A stretch of 64,000 nt of DNA from Unio delphinus (Eukaryota > Mollusca > Bivalvia > Unionida > Unionidae): NCBI GenBank assembly GCA_029339505.1, contig JAQISU010001235.1, positions 37,539,815-37,603,814 of the forward strand. The letters are read 5' to 3'. Made by a program: the position numbers and the translations under genes. This document shows, one piece after another, positions 1 through 13,042 of the stretch. The notes beneath the pieces are model-generated. The model did no database searches and was not told the origin of the DNA. It saw nothing but the letters and a program-made list of their open reading frames with translations. Every line of letters begins with the position of its first letter. Position 1 is the first letter of the stretch.

Positions 1-1190
1 CTCTAGCTATTTATGCCACTAGAGTACTGTCACAGGTTAGAACCCTGCTCAGGTCATAACAAAGGTTAATAAAAATGGTTCTATCAGGTCGTAACAAAGG
101 TTAATAAAAATGGTTCTATCAGGTCATAACAAAGGTTAATAAAATGGTTCTATCAGGTTGTAACAAAGGTTAATAAAAATAGTACTATCAGGTCATAACA
201 AAGGTTAATAAAAATGGTTCTATCAGGTTGTAACAAAGGTTAATAAAAATGGTTCTATCAGGTCATAACAAAGGTTAATAAAAATGGTTCTATCAGGTTG
301 TAACAAAGGTTAATAAAAATGGTTCTATCAGGTTGTAACAAAGGTTAATAAAAATGGTTCTATCAGGTCATAACAAAGGTTAATAAAAATGGTTCTATCA
401 GGTTGTAACAAAGGTTAATAAAAATGGTTCTATCAGGTCATAACAAAGGTTAATAAAATGGTTCTATCAGGTCATAACAAAGGTTAATAAAAATGGTTCT
501 ATCAGGTTGTAACAAAGGTTAATAAAAATGGTTCTATCAGGTCATAACAAAGGTTAATAAAAATGGTTCTATCAGGTTGTAACAAAGGTTAATAAAAATG
601 GTTCTATCAGGTCATAACAAAGGTTAATAAAAATGGTTCTATCAGGTCATAACAAAGGTTAATAAAAATGGTACTATCAGGTTGTAACAAAGGTTAATAA
701 AAATGGTTCTATCAGGTCATAACAAAGGTTAATAAAAATGGTTCTATCAGGTTGTAACAAAGGTTAATAAAAATGGTTCTATCAGGTCATAACAAAGGTT
801 AATAAAAATGGTTCTATCAGGTCATAACAAAGGTTAATAAAATGGTTCTATCAGGTCATAACAAAGGTTAATAAAAATGGTTCTATCAGGTCATAACAAA
901 GGTTAATAAAAATGGTTCTATCAGGTTGTAACAAAGGTTAATAAAAATGGTTCTATCAGGTCATAACAAAGGTTAATAAAAATGGTTCTATCAGGTCATA
1001 ACAAAGGTTAATAAAAATGGTACTATCAGGTTGTAACAAAGGTTAATAAAAATGATATTATCAACTGCCTTGCTTGGTGCTCAGTAATATGAAGTTAGAG
1101 TGAGGACTGGTTGGCCTAGTGTCATGATAATGTGACTAGGTGGGACATGATGCTACATGTCTTTGGCATCATTCCCCATTGATAGTCATC
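1..1190 (+). mobile_element. SINE family A copy, internally expanded
   Basis: The first 50 bases end in a box-B-like GGTTAGAACCC and the segment 1054-1190 (CAACTGCCTTGCTTGGTGCT onward) matches the body of the full-length SINE at 3341-3660. Between them lies an array made from the SINE's own internal segment. The left end may extend beyond the window. Confidence 0.7.
51..1053 (+). repeat. 35-bp minisatellite grown inside a SINE
   Basis: About 28-29 tandem copies of a 35-bp unit (core TAACAAAGGTTAATAAAAAT), alternating between two variants, GGTCATAAC and GGTTGTAAC; some copies lack one A. The single-copy counterpart is the GTCATAACAAAGACTTT segment in the SINE at 3341-3660. Confidence 0.9.
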
Positions 1191-1550
1191 ACTTTAAACT
1201 GCCAAATGTAATTAGACATATTTGCTCATTCACCAACTGAAATGGTGATTCACAACAGCAACACTGTACATGAGCAAAATGGATAATTCTTACATTTCTT
1301 GGAAATAAAGCATCCATGACTCACAACAATTTGTGCCCAATCTCTTCTTTTTTCATGTGATTATACACCCCAATTTAAGTGTGATGTTTACAATCATGCA
1401 TCCAAGATGAAACCCTGTGGCTTTAGCTTCAAAAAATGCACAGAAACCATAGTTACAGCTGAAACTGGAAGGATTTAAGAAGAATGAATGAATACATGCA
1501 CGGACAGACTGGACAAATCTGAACCCTATCCACCTGCCTCTTTAACCCAC

Positions 1551-1748
1551 CTCTAACTCGTCATGGAAGACCTTCAAAGCCTCTTCAAGTTTTGTCAGTG
1601 GCACCAGCATGTCCTGTATAACCTGCTGTTCTTCATACAGCTTCTTGATTGTCTCCCCTTGGGTGAGTTTCAGGAGAGAAATTTTGGGTGGGACACACCA
1701 ACCAAAGAGGTATCGAAAGACTGGGTTGTTGCCAAATGGAATAATATC
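1551..1748 (-). CDS. DHCR24: DHCR24 exon 6
   Basis: 66 codons, phase 0 at both ends, beginning [17 protein letters not shown] and ending KVFHDELE. Acceptor TTTTTAG precedes 1748 and donor GTGGGT follows 1551. It matches the conserved C-terminal region of the sterol reductase; the next exon would start at the VYP motif, left of the window. Confidence 0.92.
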
Positions 1749-2878
1749 CTAAAAATGAAATGTATGCCTGATTTAAAAAAAATGTATGAAACACATGACT
1801 AAATAAAAATATTGTATTTCAGTGCTTGAATAAAAAAAAAAAGTTTTAAACACAGTCCAGGAACTGGTGACTTAGTTAAACTCACAAGCCTGGACTAAAA
1901 TTCCACAAGAACGAACTCTGATTTTCACATGCCCCAAATTTACCATTTTTCAATATTATCACACATCATTACAATAGCTAAATTTGAATACAAATTCACC
2001 AGGTTCAAGTGGAGTTCAAGATAATGCACATGTCATTAGTGTTCATCACCATATTCAATAGGGACTGGATGGTCCTGGTTTTCAAACTTCTCTGCTGGAT
2101 TCTCTGAGTGAATCAGACTTCAAAGAAACATTGCATCTGTTCAAAAATATAATACATATGGCTTAAACATTCTCATACAAAGCAATGATATGTAATAACT
2201 TTTGTTTTTGTTCATGCATATAGCATCTCTTTGATTTCTCAATAATAAGTTGTTCCCCTTTCCTTATCCAACCTATGCAAATTAGCAACATCTCACTAGC
2301 TATTGTCAGCCAATTAAGTAACAATGTGAAATGGTTTATAACTCACCTCTTTAACTAGTGTTACCAAAGTTTCCTCAGGTAAAATATAATTATTTTTTGA
2401 TATGCCCGATGGGCACCTCACTTAAAATAGAGAATTAACCCAATCCAGAATTAGAGGGGCTCCAGGTGTTGGGTGATAGGATTTGTTGAGCACTGTATTA
2501 ATAAGAAATCAATTTTGTATTATTCAAGGAAGCTGATACAGATGGTGGCAGGTAAATAAAAAAGGTCCTTGGTCACTTTCTCAATGAAGAAACCACATTT
2601 CTTATCAAAGCATATTTTAAAAATCTCTCTGGATGGTTTCTTTAAACAGGTTGGACCGACCAAGACTGACCATTCCAGAAACTACCAAGGCATTTTAAAC
2701 ATATGAGTGTTATCTACTGCTCCAACAATGACTCTGGATTGTAGTGCAAGCAAATGTTATCTCCAACATATCTGATTTGCATATAATGACTCATAATGTG
2801 CTTTGTTTTGGTATTTTTTTTATACCACTTGAAATGCAGGTGAGAGAAAAAGCATACATACATATAGACAAGTGCTAC
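1749..2878. other. DHCR24 intron 5, no gene seen
   Basis: AT-rich intron between two exons. Apart from a poly-A tract at 1832-1842, no repeat, ORF with recognisable content or mobile element was seen. Confidence 0.7.
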
Positions 2879-3019
2879 CTGGAGCTCCCAGAAGAGACTT
2901 CGGGTGTGGCGATGGTAGTAATGGCGCAATGGTATGTATTCAACCCCTGGACCCCTCTTCAAATAAGTCTGAACATGCTTGAAAAACCAGGGCTTCCAGT
3001 AATATCCAATTGGGTTGAT
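2879..3019 (-). CDS. DHCR24: DHCR24 exon 5
   Basis: 47 codons, [16 protein letters not shown] through [10 protein letters not shown], phase 0 both sides. Acceptor ATTTCAG, donor GTAGCA. The KPWFFKHV and [12 protein letters not shown] segments are nearly invariant in this family. Confidence 0.94.
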
Positions 3020-3340
3020 CTGAAATAACAAAACACTAATATCATGTTTATGTGCATTCATACCATACTTGCAGCATTTTGATGGCTGTAATGTGTGTTC
3101 AGCTGGCAAAAATCAGGCTGTTTTAAACGTCTATAAACATAATAGAACAAAACTGAGATTTGAATGAAAAATATCACTAGCAAGAAACTTATTTCTTGTT
3201 AAGTAATTTACCAATTGCAACCAGCCAAATACTGGCTTGCTAGCATTAATTTTAAGCCCTGTATTTATATAAAGCTACATGCCAATTTTATGCCCTGCAT
3301 TCATATAAAACTACATGCCAATTTAAGCCCTGCATTACCG

Positions 3341-3660
3341 CTCTGGTAGCCTAGTGGTTAGAGAGTCCGCCGCGGAAGGTCGTGGGTTCAACCGCTGGTT
3401 GAGTCATAACAAAGACTTTAAAAAATGGTACTAACAGCTGCCTCGCTTGGCGCTAAGCATTAAGAGATTAGTGTTAGGACTGGTCGGCCTGGTGTCAGGA
3501 TTATGTGATTGGGTGGGACATCATGCTACATGTCTGCAGCATGATGCCCCAGTGATAGACATCACTATAAAAACTGCCTCACTACAGACATCATTGCAAA
3601 ATGACTGAAAAATTGTCAACGCTACGTTAAAAATCCTAATCAAACAAACAAACAAACAAA
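3341..3660 (+). mobile_element. tRNA-derived SINE, family A, full length
   Basis: The head has a pol III A box (TAGCCTAGTGGTTAGAG) and B box (GGTTCAACC) as in a tRNA. The body contains GTGGGACATCATGCTACATG, shared with the other copies, and the 3' tail is (CAAA)n. It sits inside the 36-bp array. Other copies are at 1-1190, 39861-40152, 44520-44665, 45315-45638 and 57560-57690. Confidence 0.85.
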
Positions 3661-4522
3661 GCTATGGATTCAGATAAAGCTGCATGCCAATTTTAAACCC
3701 TGCATTCATGTAAAAACTACATGCCAATTTTAAGCCCTGCCTTCATATAAAGCTACATGCTAATTTTAAGCCGTGCATTCATGTACAGTTATATGCTAAT
3801 TTTAAGGCCTGCATTAATATAAAGCTACATGCCAGCTGTGACATGCTTAATAGGCTCTTTCAAACAGTAACAAGAAAAGAGTGAAGACAACAAGCTTTGT
3901 AATATTTAAAATAAATTATTTCCCTAGAAAAAAAAGGAGAAAAATAACTTTTGGTTTAACTAACCAAATCCAAAAATAATCCAAGATTTAAAAATAGAAG
4001 TCCTAGTAATAATGAAAATAAGTCTGAACCCTGATGAAATCCTAAATGGAAGGCGATGACGTTTACTGTGGTCAGCATCATACTGCTGTGTCAACAGATC
4101 TTTGTTGAATCATGAAAATAATATTCCAGAGTTTGAATTCTGTGTAAATTTTGATAACTGTCCTTGGCCAGGAATAAATTTATAGCACAAGTATTTCCAG
4201 GGAAAAATAATCTTTGGAATCCAATTAATCTGAAGAAAACAAAATAATCAGCCCCAAAACTGGTCACAACATAAAACGCCTGACCGTCTATAGTGTTAAG
4301 GCAGGTAATTTCTCAAAACATCAATAATAAATCTAGCTATGATGCAAAACAGATGCCTAGATGTGAGTCAATCCTCTGGAAAAACTTAACTGATACTTGT
4401 TTTGTATTACATACACCAAGTATGGCCTCGAGTTAACTTTTTGAATCTTACAGAGAAAGAATTAAAAACAAATTTTAAAAAGTTGTTTACTACAACTCTT
4501 ACTGGTTCTGAATTTATGTGAG

Positions 4523-4838
4523 GAACTAGATCAGCATTAGATACAAAGTTTATATTATCAGTCGCTTCCATCAAAACTAGGTTAGCATTAGAAAACAAAG
4601 TTTATATTATTAGTCGCTTCCATCAAAACTAGGTCAGCATTAGAAAACAAAGTTTATATTATTAGTCGCTTCCATCAAAACTAGGTCAGCATTAGAAAAT
4701 AAAGTTTATATTATTAGTCGCTTCCATCAAAACTAGGTCAGCATTAGAAAACAAAGTTTATATTATTAGTCGCTTCCATCAAAACTAGGTCAGCATTAGA
4801 AAACAAAGTTTATATTATTAGTCGCTTCCATCAAAAAC
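4523..4838 (+). repeat. 52-bp tandem array, six copies
   Basis: GTCGCTTCCATCAAAACTAG recurs at 4561, 4613, 4665, 4717, 4769 and 4821, exactly 52 bp apart, with very few differences. Confidence 0.92.
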
Positions 4839-5759
4839 AGTCAGAACTGAACAGTCTCCAGTAAATAAGGATGTACAATAGCATGTACTGGAATTTTTAT
4901 AAAAAAATTAAATTTACAGACAATTAAATTAAATCCAATATAAATTAAATCAAATATACATAACACAATTTTAAGCCCTGCATTTATGTAAAACTGTATG
5001 CCAATTTTAAGCCCTGCATTCTGCATGCAAATTTTAAGATTTGTATTCACATACAGGTGTATGCCAATTTAAAACCCTGTATTCACCTAAAGCTGCATGC
5101 CAGTTTTAAACAGTGCATTCACGAAAAGCTACATGCCAAATTTAAGCCATGCATTCATGTAAAGCTCCATGTTAATTTTAAGCCCTGCATTCATGTAAAA
5201 CTCCATGTCAATTTTAAGCTCTTTATTCACCTAAAGCTACATGCCATTTTTAAGCAGTGCATTCACATAAAGCTTCATGCCAATTTTAAGCCTTGTATTC
5301 ATGTAAAGCTACATACCAATTTTAAGCCCTGCATTCATGTAAAGCTGCATGCCAATTTTAAGCCCTGCATTCATGTAAAGCTGCATTCCAATTTTAAGTC
5401 ATGCATTCACAAAAAGCTACATGCCAATTTTCAGCCTTGCATTATGTAAAGCTGCATGCAAATTTTAAGACAGCATTCACATAAATCTGCTTGCCAATTT
5501 TAAGCTTTGCATTCTTGTAAAGCTGCATGCCAATTTTAAGCCAGCATTCACAAAAAGCTACATGCCATATCTGGTTGCAATCCAAAAGTTCCTTGTAAAG
5601 TGATTACAGAAACTAAAGTTAGAAGGCAGGGTAATTTGGGCCACAATTCTTTTAAATGACATTCTGGAAAATTGAAAATGAGACTCATTTAAGGTCTCAT
5701 CAATACAAAGAGTCATGCCAAATTTATTTGAAATATAACAATCTGTTCTGCAGGGTGAT

Positions 5760-5960
5760 CTAGAACCAAAACTCCAGCAACTCCTGTGAATGATTTTGGA
5801 TCCAGAATAATCTAGGACAAAAATTCATGCAACTCCTGTGAATGATTTTGCAGCCAGGGTGATCAAGGACCACAACTCCTGTGAATGATTTTGCAGCCAG
5901 GGTGATCAAGGACCACAATTCCTGTGTATGATTTTGTGGAAAGCTGGAAATCAAATTTAT
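5760..5960 (+). repeat. 43-bp tandem array
   Basis: CCAGGGTGATCAAGGACCAC recurs at 5854 and 5897 with a more diverged copy upstream. Confidence 0.8.
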
Positions 5961-6593
5961 TCCCGGTCTCATCCCTATAAAGCTACATGCCAAATCTAAG
6001 AATCCTTGATAAAGAGTCCACGTGGAAACCTCGACAGGATGCAGTGCAATTTGGGTCTATAAATAACTGATGCTGAGGAACAATGTTAATCAAAATGTAC
6101 TTAAGGTCTCAACATTCTAAATATGGTTGTTATCCAACTTACTTTTGGTAAACTTAACTTATGCAATAACCATAGTTAGGAAGTTGATCAATCAAGGGCA
6201 ATAACTCTTCTAAATAATAACTTTGAATACTGAAAATCAAACTTATTCAAGGTCATAACAATATAAACCTGAAACCAAATGTTCCGAAGTCCAACTCTTT
6301 CCAGTAAAATTGTATTGCAGAAATAAATTGACAACAGGCTTGATTGAGTCGATCCATTTCTACCCACTCCAGTTTATCACCTAAGTATGCAAAACAATCA
6401 GCAGACCAGTAAAAAGTTAATGGACTAGTGGCCATGTAGATCTTTTCTGAGTCTCCATCCAGTCCTTGTACTTTTTCTATGCATGATTTGGACCTTATTG
6501 TGACAAATAATATTTTGATTTATCTTCATACACGGAATTAAATTAAAGAGTGTTAAAAAAGCCAAAAATTATAATCTTTGCTGGTAGACTAAC
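5961..6593. other. DHCR24 intron 4, exon-proximal part
   Basis: Unique AT-rich intron sequence; no gene or mobile element recognised. Confidence 0.6.
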
Positions 6594-6860
6594 CTTATCA
6601 GCTTCAGCATCATCCGTCATACTGGCAGTCATGATAACAGCAGAATCCTCTGAATAAACCAAAGCCTCGACAAATTCATTCTTAGAAGGGATCTCTGATT
6701 CTTCCCTGTACACTTTAATTAGATCTGCTTTACTATGGACAGGAAAGTAGTCAATCTTCACATACTTTTTTGCAGGTATAATTTTGATTTCTGCCGATAC
6801 CAAAAATCCAAGGGTTCCATAGGACCAAGGGACTGCATGGAAAAGATCTGGGTTATCTTC
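6594..6860 (-). CDS. DHCR24: DHCR24 exon 4
   Basis: 89 codons, from EDNPDLFHAVPWSYGTLGF to SMTDDAEADK, phase 0. Acceptor CTTTCCAG, donor GTTAGT. It carries the GTLGFLVSAEIKIIPAKKYV stretch typical of the family's FAD-binding domain. Confidence 0.94.
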
Positions 6861-7159
6861 CTGGAAAGAGTAATGTGAATTTTCTCTTGAATTTCATTTA
6901 AACAATCTAATTTCTCTCCTTTTCTCTTTGAGCATATTAAATCTTCACATCTGTTTCCTCTGAAAAAAATGGTTGAAAATGGTACTTTTTCTCATTTTGT
7001 TTCATATTCGGCTATGTTTATCTTTCAAATTAATTTCTTAAAACCTTTATTGAATGAATGAAATTTTAACAAGGGCTTTCTCCCTTATCTGAGCAATTAC
7101 TAATGAACTAACTGAAAACTTAAGTTAAAGATTAACATAATGCCTCAAAATTAGCTCAT

Positions 7160-7640
7160 TGACCAATGCTATTGCTAAATAATGGCTTCTTGACCACTGC
7201 TACTGCTGAACAATGGCTTACTGACCACTGCTATTGCTGAACAATAGCTTATTGCCCACTGCTATTACTGAAAAATGGCTTACTGGCCACTGCTATTGCT
7301 GAACAATTGATCATTGACCACTGCTATTGCTGAACATTGGATCGTTGATCACTGCTATTGCTGAACAATGGCTTATTGACTACTGCTATTGCTAAACAAT
7401 GGCTTATTGACCACAGTGGGATATTTACCACTACTATTTCTGAACAATGGCTTATTGACCACTGCTATTGCTGAACAATGGTTTACTGACCACTGCTATT
7501 GCTGAACAATGGCTTATTTACCACTGCTATTGCTGAACAATGGCTTATTGACCACTGCTATTGCTAAACAATGGCTTATTGACTACAGCTATTGCTGAAC
7601 GATGGCTTATTGAACACTGTTATTGTTGGTTCATTGAAAG
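7160..7640 (+). repeat. 31-bp tandem array
   Basis: About 15 copies of a 31-bp unit containing CACTGCTATTGCTGAACAAT, moderately diverged. Confidence 0.88.
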
Positions 7641-7829
7641 TGCTACATAATAACATACAGGCTTAAAGATTACTGCCTGGATTAGTTCATGATTGCCCCT
7701 ATATACCACATACAAATCCCAATATTATAAATTCAAAAATCATTTGATTTTAATGAATTTTTAGTTCATATTGACAAGTCATTTTTCTATCAATGGATGT
7801 TTTGCAATATTAAAGACTACATAGATTAC

Positions 7830-8710
7830 AATGCAAATGAATAGAAAAAAATCACAATACAAATGAATATATAGAGATCACAATACAAATGAATAGAAAG
7901 AGATCACAGTACAAATGAATAAAAAAGATCACAATACAAATGAATAAAAAGAGATCACAATACAAATGAATAGACAGAGCAGAAAACAAATGAATAGAAA
8001 GATCACAATGCAAATGAACAGAAAGCAATCACAATACAAATGAATATAAAGAGATCACACAAAAATGTTTATTGTTTCTTGTTTTTTATGGTTTTACGCC
8101 ATTTTTCAGCACAATATAGACTATACATGGCAGGCAGTATTAATGCTGCAGGAAGAGCCCGGAAAACCCCCGGAAAGAACCACCGACTCACAAGAAGCTA
8201 CTGGCAAGCTTTCTCACATTCCCACATTGGTCGAATCTGAGATTCAAACCCATGCAGACAGAGATGAGATGGCAGTGATCCGTAACGGACAGCGCTTTCG
8301 ACCACTCAGTCACTAGGGTCCCCTCACACAAAAATGAATAGAGATCACACTACAAATGAATAGAAAGAGATCACAATACAAATTAATACAAAGAGATCAC
8401 AATACAATTGAATAGATAGAAATCATAATGAAACAAATAGAAAGAGATCACAATACAAATGAATATATAGAGATTACAATACAAATGAACAGATACAAGA
8501 TCACAAGGCAAATAAATAGATATATATCACAATGCAAATTAACAGATAAAGATCACAATCCAAATGAATAGATCACAATGCAAATTAACAGATAGAGATC
8601 ACAAAGCAAATGAAAAGATGGAGATCACAATGCAAATGAACAGGTAGAGATCAAAATAAAATTGAACATATAGAGATTACAATACAAATTAACAGGTAGA
8701 GATCACTCAT
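7830..8710 (+). repeat. ~26-bp tandem array split by a SINE
   Basis: Units of about 26 bp with core GATCACAATACAAATGAATA fill 7830-8055 and 8325-8710. The SINE at 8060-8322 lies inside, so the array predates that insertion. Confidence 0.85.
8060..8322 (-). mobile_element. tRNA-derived SINE, family B
   Basis: On the minus strand the head begins near 8322 with a tRNA-like A box (TGACTGAGTGGTCGAAAGCG) and a B box (GGGTTTGAATCT). The tail side carries GGTTTTACGCC on the plus strand, a motif I associate with molluscan SINEs (memory, not checked). A truncated relative lies at 12871-13042. Confidence 0.75.
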
Positions 8711-8820
8711 CACTCAATGACATATCTACAATTCATGTAGCAATGTGATTTCTTTTACAGAACAAAATATACAAAATATAGAAATCAACAGTTTATAATT
8801 AGCATTTTTTTCACAAATAC

Positions 8821-8939
8821 CTTAGAACATTTGACAATACTCCCATCAGCAAGAACTAGTTCAAATGATACACAGCAGTGTTGAAAGAGGCCATACTTGT
8901 GTGATGAAGTCTCAACACCAACCCCCATTATCAGACCAC
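8821..8939 (-). CDS. DHCR24: DHCR24 exon 3
   Basis: 119 nt; with one base from exon 2 it encodes 40 residues, [20 protein letters not shown] through GSIVKCSK. Acceptor TATTTCAG, donor GTATTT. The G-rich start and [10 protein letters not shown] are characteristic of the FAD-linked oxidase fold. Confidence 0.94.
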
Positions 8940-9159
8940 CTGAAATAATACACAATACCTTGAAATGACTGATATTCAGACAATACTAAAATATAACCAC
9001 ATGCTGAGTTTGGTTAAATCAATAAGTAATATTGTTTGGAAAAATTTAAGATAAAGAAATGACATTATTCATTATTCAATGTATTCTTAGACGTATCTAA
9101 ATACTGGATTTGAAGATAAAAGTTTGTGTTGTCATGTTCACAAGAAAATGTGGTCATAC

Positions 9160-10665
9160 TTCCCTAGCATATGTAGGTGTCACTGTGTTACAAGCCACTG
9201 TATTCCTAAGCTAAAAGAAGTGCATATGTAGATGTCACTGTCTTACAAGCTACTGTATTCTTAAGCTTAAAGAAGTGCATATGTAGGTGTCACTGTGTTA
9301 CAAGCCACTGTATTCCTAAGCTAAAAGAAGTGCATATGTAGATGTCACTGTCTTACAAGCTACTGTATTCTTAAACTTAAAGAAGGGCATATGTAGATAT
9401 CACTGTGTTACAAGCTACTGTATTCTTAAGCTTAAAGAAGTGCATATGTCGATGTCACTGTGTTACAAGCTACTGTATTCCTAAGCTAAAAGAAGTGCAT
9501 ATGTAGGTGTCACTGTGTTACAAGCTACTGTATTCTTAAGCTTAAGGAAGTGCATTTGTAGTCACTGTGTTACAAGCTACGGCATTCCTAAGCTCAAAGA
9601 AGTGCATATGTAGATGTCACTGTGTTACAATCTACTGTATTCCTAAGCTTAAGGAAGTGCATTTGTAGTCACTGTGTTACAAGCTACGGTATTCCTAAGC
9701 TCAAAGAAGTGCATATGTAGATGTCACTGTGTTACAAGCTACTGTATTCTTAAGCTTAAAGAAGTGCATATGTAGATGTCACTGTGTTACAAGCTACTGT
9801 ATTCCTAAGCTTAAGGAAGTGCATTTGTAGTCACTGTGTTACAAGCTACGGCATTCCTAAGCTCAAAGAAGTGCATATGTAGATGTCACTGTGTTACAAT
9901 CTACTGTATTCCTAAGCTTAAGGAAGTGCATTTGTAGTCACTGTGTTACAAGCTACGGTATTCCTAAGCTCAAAGAAGTGCATATGTAGATGTCACTGTG
10001 TTACAAGCTACTGTATTCTTAAACTTAAGGAAGTGCAGATGTAGATATCACTGTGTTACAAGCTACTGTATTCTTAAGCTTAAGAAGTGCATTTGTAGTC
10101 ACTGTGTTACAAGCTACTGTATTCCTAAGTTTAAGGAAGTACATATGTAGATATCACTGTGTTACAAGCTACTGTATTCTTAAACTTAAGGAAGTGCATA
10201 TGTAGATGTCACTGTGTTACAAGCTACTGTATTCTTAAGCTTAAAGAAGTGCATATGTAGATGTCACTGTGTTACAAGCTACTGTATTTCTAAGCTTAAA
10301 GAAGTGCATATGTAGATGTCACTGTGTTACAAGCTACTGTATTCCTAAGCTTAAAGAAGGGCATATATAGATGTCACTGTGTTACAAGCCACTGTATTCC
10401 TAAGCATAAATAAGTGCATATGTAGATGTCACTGTGTTACAAGCTACTGTATTCCTAAGCTTAAAGAAGGGCATATGTAGATGTCACTTTGTTACAAGCC
10501 ACTGTATTCCTAAGCATAAATAAGTGCATATGTAGATGTCACTGTGTTACAAGCTACTGTATTTCTAAGCTTAAAGAAGTGCATATGTAGATGTCACTGT
10601 GTTACAAGCTACTTTATTCCTAAGCTCAAAGAAGTGCATATGTAGGTGTCACTTTGTTACAAGCC
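9160..10665 (+). repeat. 55-bp tandem array, ~27 copies
   Basis: Unit of about 55 bp with core TTACAAGCTACTGTATTCCT and GAAGTGCATATGTAGATGTC; a 50-bp variant lacks part of the ATGTAGATGT segment. Pairs of variants recur in the same order, indicating higher-order block duplication. Confidence 0.93.
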
Positions 10666-12249
10666 ACTTATATTTAATATTGCAAGCAGAATTTTAGTGA
10701 AAACTCCATGTCAGTGCCACTACAGATGCAAATGAAGCAGCGATAACATTTCAAGATGGCTTAGGTGCCATTTTGGAAGATGGCAGTCAAGACAGCCATT
10801 TTGGAGGGCTGTAATGTTTCATTAGATGAAGCTACATATTACTTCAGCATCTTTAGTCAATAGGACCATTTGGATTGGAAATGTAGCCATATAACTATTT
10901 TCAGGATGGCAGACAAGAGAGCCATTTTGGAGGCTGATACTGCAAGAAAGAAGTAATTTAAAAAAATAATAAAATATGGTTGGTAATGTCATCCATTGTG
11001 CAAAACTTGCTTTTATGAGTTTGGTCAATTTTTATCTGATCATACTGGCATCATTTTTATTTAGGACTTACTAATATCATAAGAAGTCTTTGTGGTGAAA
11101 ATTCAGTTATGAAGTAGCCATTACAAGACTCACATGCTGACCAACACAGTGGCCATACTGGATATTACATCAGCACCTTTTTGATTTAGGACCAAAGAGA
11201 CATCATCAGTGTTTTTGTGTGAAAATAACAAGGAACTAAGACCACTGGGTAGTAGCTGTAACAAAACTGTCATGCTTACCACCAATGGCCATGTTGTATG
11301 TCACAGTAGCAACATTTTCATTTAGGACCAACCAGACATCATCAGTCTTCTAGTGAAACCTGTTATGACCATCCATATAGCAAAAGCAGCCATAACTAGA
11401 TTTTCAAGATGGCCACCATCAGACCGTAATGTATAGGTTCCAATCCAGTTTCTCACTTTGCATAGGATTTGTTTTGTTTTTTGTTGTTGTTTTGGTTTTC
11501 TTTGGGGGTGGCAGTTTTTCTTCACTGAATATCCTAGTTATTTTAAAAACATACTTGTATATCTTAGGTATTGTTAAAATAATTTTCAATTCTTTTTATT
11601 TTACTTGATGGGTATAGTTTACTCTGACAAATTTCATTGTAATAACTGCTTCAGTCAGTGCACCTTGGACTAGTTCAGGCTCATTTTTGGAGCACATGGG
11701 GGCAGCCATTTTGATAGCTGTCTGCATCTAATATTGCATAGTTTCCATAACTACAACATATCAGCCACAGCACTACAAGAGAGTATCATAGAGGTATACA
11801 AATATTTAATCCATTGTGCATGTTGCTAATGCAAAAAAAACTTTACCTCATACAAGTCCCTCTCTCAGAGTAGAGTGGAACCAGATCAGATCATTTAGGA
11901 CCAACCAGACACACAGGGTCGTCTAGGGTAAACCCCAAGTCACAATCACAGTCCATTCAAGAATAATTTCAAGACAGATGACATACTGGATGTCTGAGGA
12001 GAACCATTTATATTTTACGACCTTTAGCTAAGTGTGTTTGCAAAAGTTCTGCCCCAATCCATCCCACTAGTGGAGGACTAGTAATAAAACGTTGTGTGAA
12101 TGGATGGACAACAAATCCAAGATCATTACACAAGAATCTCTTGTCAAATAATAATCAACTAATAATCAAGCATGCAGCTAAAGCATGTTTAATGTTGTGG
12201 AGAGGGGGAATAATATTGTTATTATTTTGTATTACATTGTTGTTATTAA
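10666..12249. other. DHCR24 intron 2, diverged repetitive sequence
   Basis: Recurrent short phrases (AAGATGGC, GCCATTTTGG, ATTTAGGACCAACCAGACA) suggest an old, badly decayed repeat of roughly 150-200 bp. No gene seen. Confidence 0.5.
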
Positions 12250-12866
12250 CACATTAACCCCTGGAGGTTTTTGCTGTTTTTGCACGAAATGCAAGTAGGA
12301 AACACATTTTGGGGACTATTTCTGAATACATCGATTTCCAAGCAATATTCCGTTAGACAAATGGTTAGTCGTATCAAAGAGAATGTTTTTCATTGGTTAG
12401 TTTGCTGGTGCATGAGCACAAGGTAAAAAATTGGAATCTTTTTTTTGTGTTTAAAATTATTGATTTTTTGCTTAACGGACCCATAATTTTCATATGGAAA
12501 AGACTTTATTCAAAATGTCCACCTTATCCCACTTTCTGCACAGGTTCAACTGTCTGTGTGCGCTTCAGACCAGTCTGCCATAGATCTGAGGCCATAAAGT
12601 CTAAAATATGGACACAAATTCGGAATCCGACCATGGACGATTTTTGGGTGAAAAAAAAAAAAAAGTCCAAAAACTTCAGTTTTTCTCTCTGTATTTTGTA
12701 GTGCAACTAAAATGTCCCAATTATTTGCTATCATTGTAGAGCTACATCTGTCTACCTTTCTATGATACCACCCACTTTAGTGTATTATGTATGACATTGA
12801 TGCTACAGACCTTGGAAGTAGACTACTACCTCATGCCCCGTAAAGTTGTTGCTAGGGGTTAATATG
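12250..12866 (+). mobile_element. TTAA-flanked MITE (piggyBac-type), copy 1
   Basis: Flanked by TTAA at 12246-12249 and 12867-12870. Ends are CACATTAACCCCTGG and the inverse of CTAGGGGTTAATATG. A second copy at 46089-46708 is homologous end to end. No transposase ORF. Confidence 0.88.
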
Positions 12867-12870
12867 TTAA

Positions 12871-13042
12871 TGGTTTCATGCCATTCTTTAGAATGTGATA
12901 GACCTGACATGGTGGCCAGTATATCTGATGGAAGAAGAACTTTGGAAAATCCTGGTAAGAACATCAGAAGCTACTTGCAAGCTTTCTCACATATACTCAC
13001 AATGGTTGAGCCGAAGACTCAAAACCACACATGTATAAAGTA
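12871..13042 (-). mobile_element. SINE family B, truncated and decayed
   Basis: GGTTTCATGCCATTCTTTAG and CAAGCTTTCTCACATATACT correspond to segments of the SINE at 8060-8322, but the tRNA-like head is missing. It abuts the MITE that ends at 12866. Confidence 0.6.

Larger units (their letters stand above)
3240..5570 (+). repeat. 36-bp tandem array, interrupted
   Basis: Repeats of a 36-bp unit around ATGCCAATTTTAAGCCCTGC at 3240-3335, 3660-3835 and most regularly 4970-5570. A SINE (3341-3660) and a separate 52-bp array split it. Because 36 is a multiple of three the array stays open in one frame at 5057-5449, a by-product rather than a gene. Confidence 0.85.

Noticed and set aside
3341..3420. 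tRNA gene
   Set aside because: A and B boxes are present but the sequence continues into a SINE body with several copies in the window and has no proper acceptor stem.
5057..5449. Open frame of 130 codons with a repeated HxKLHxNFKPCI peptide
   Set aside because: It is the 36-bp satellite read in one frame; a multiple-of-three unit keeps it open. No start context, splice signals or family.
9160..10665. CRISPR-like array of regular direct repeats
   Set aside because: Repeats are contiguous without unique spacers, and the genome is eukaryotic; it is a minisatellite.
12393..12734. Overlapping ORFs of 60-102 codons on both strands
   Set aside because: They lie inside the TTAA MITE and recur in its second copy at 46210-46581 with changed frames; no protein conservation.
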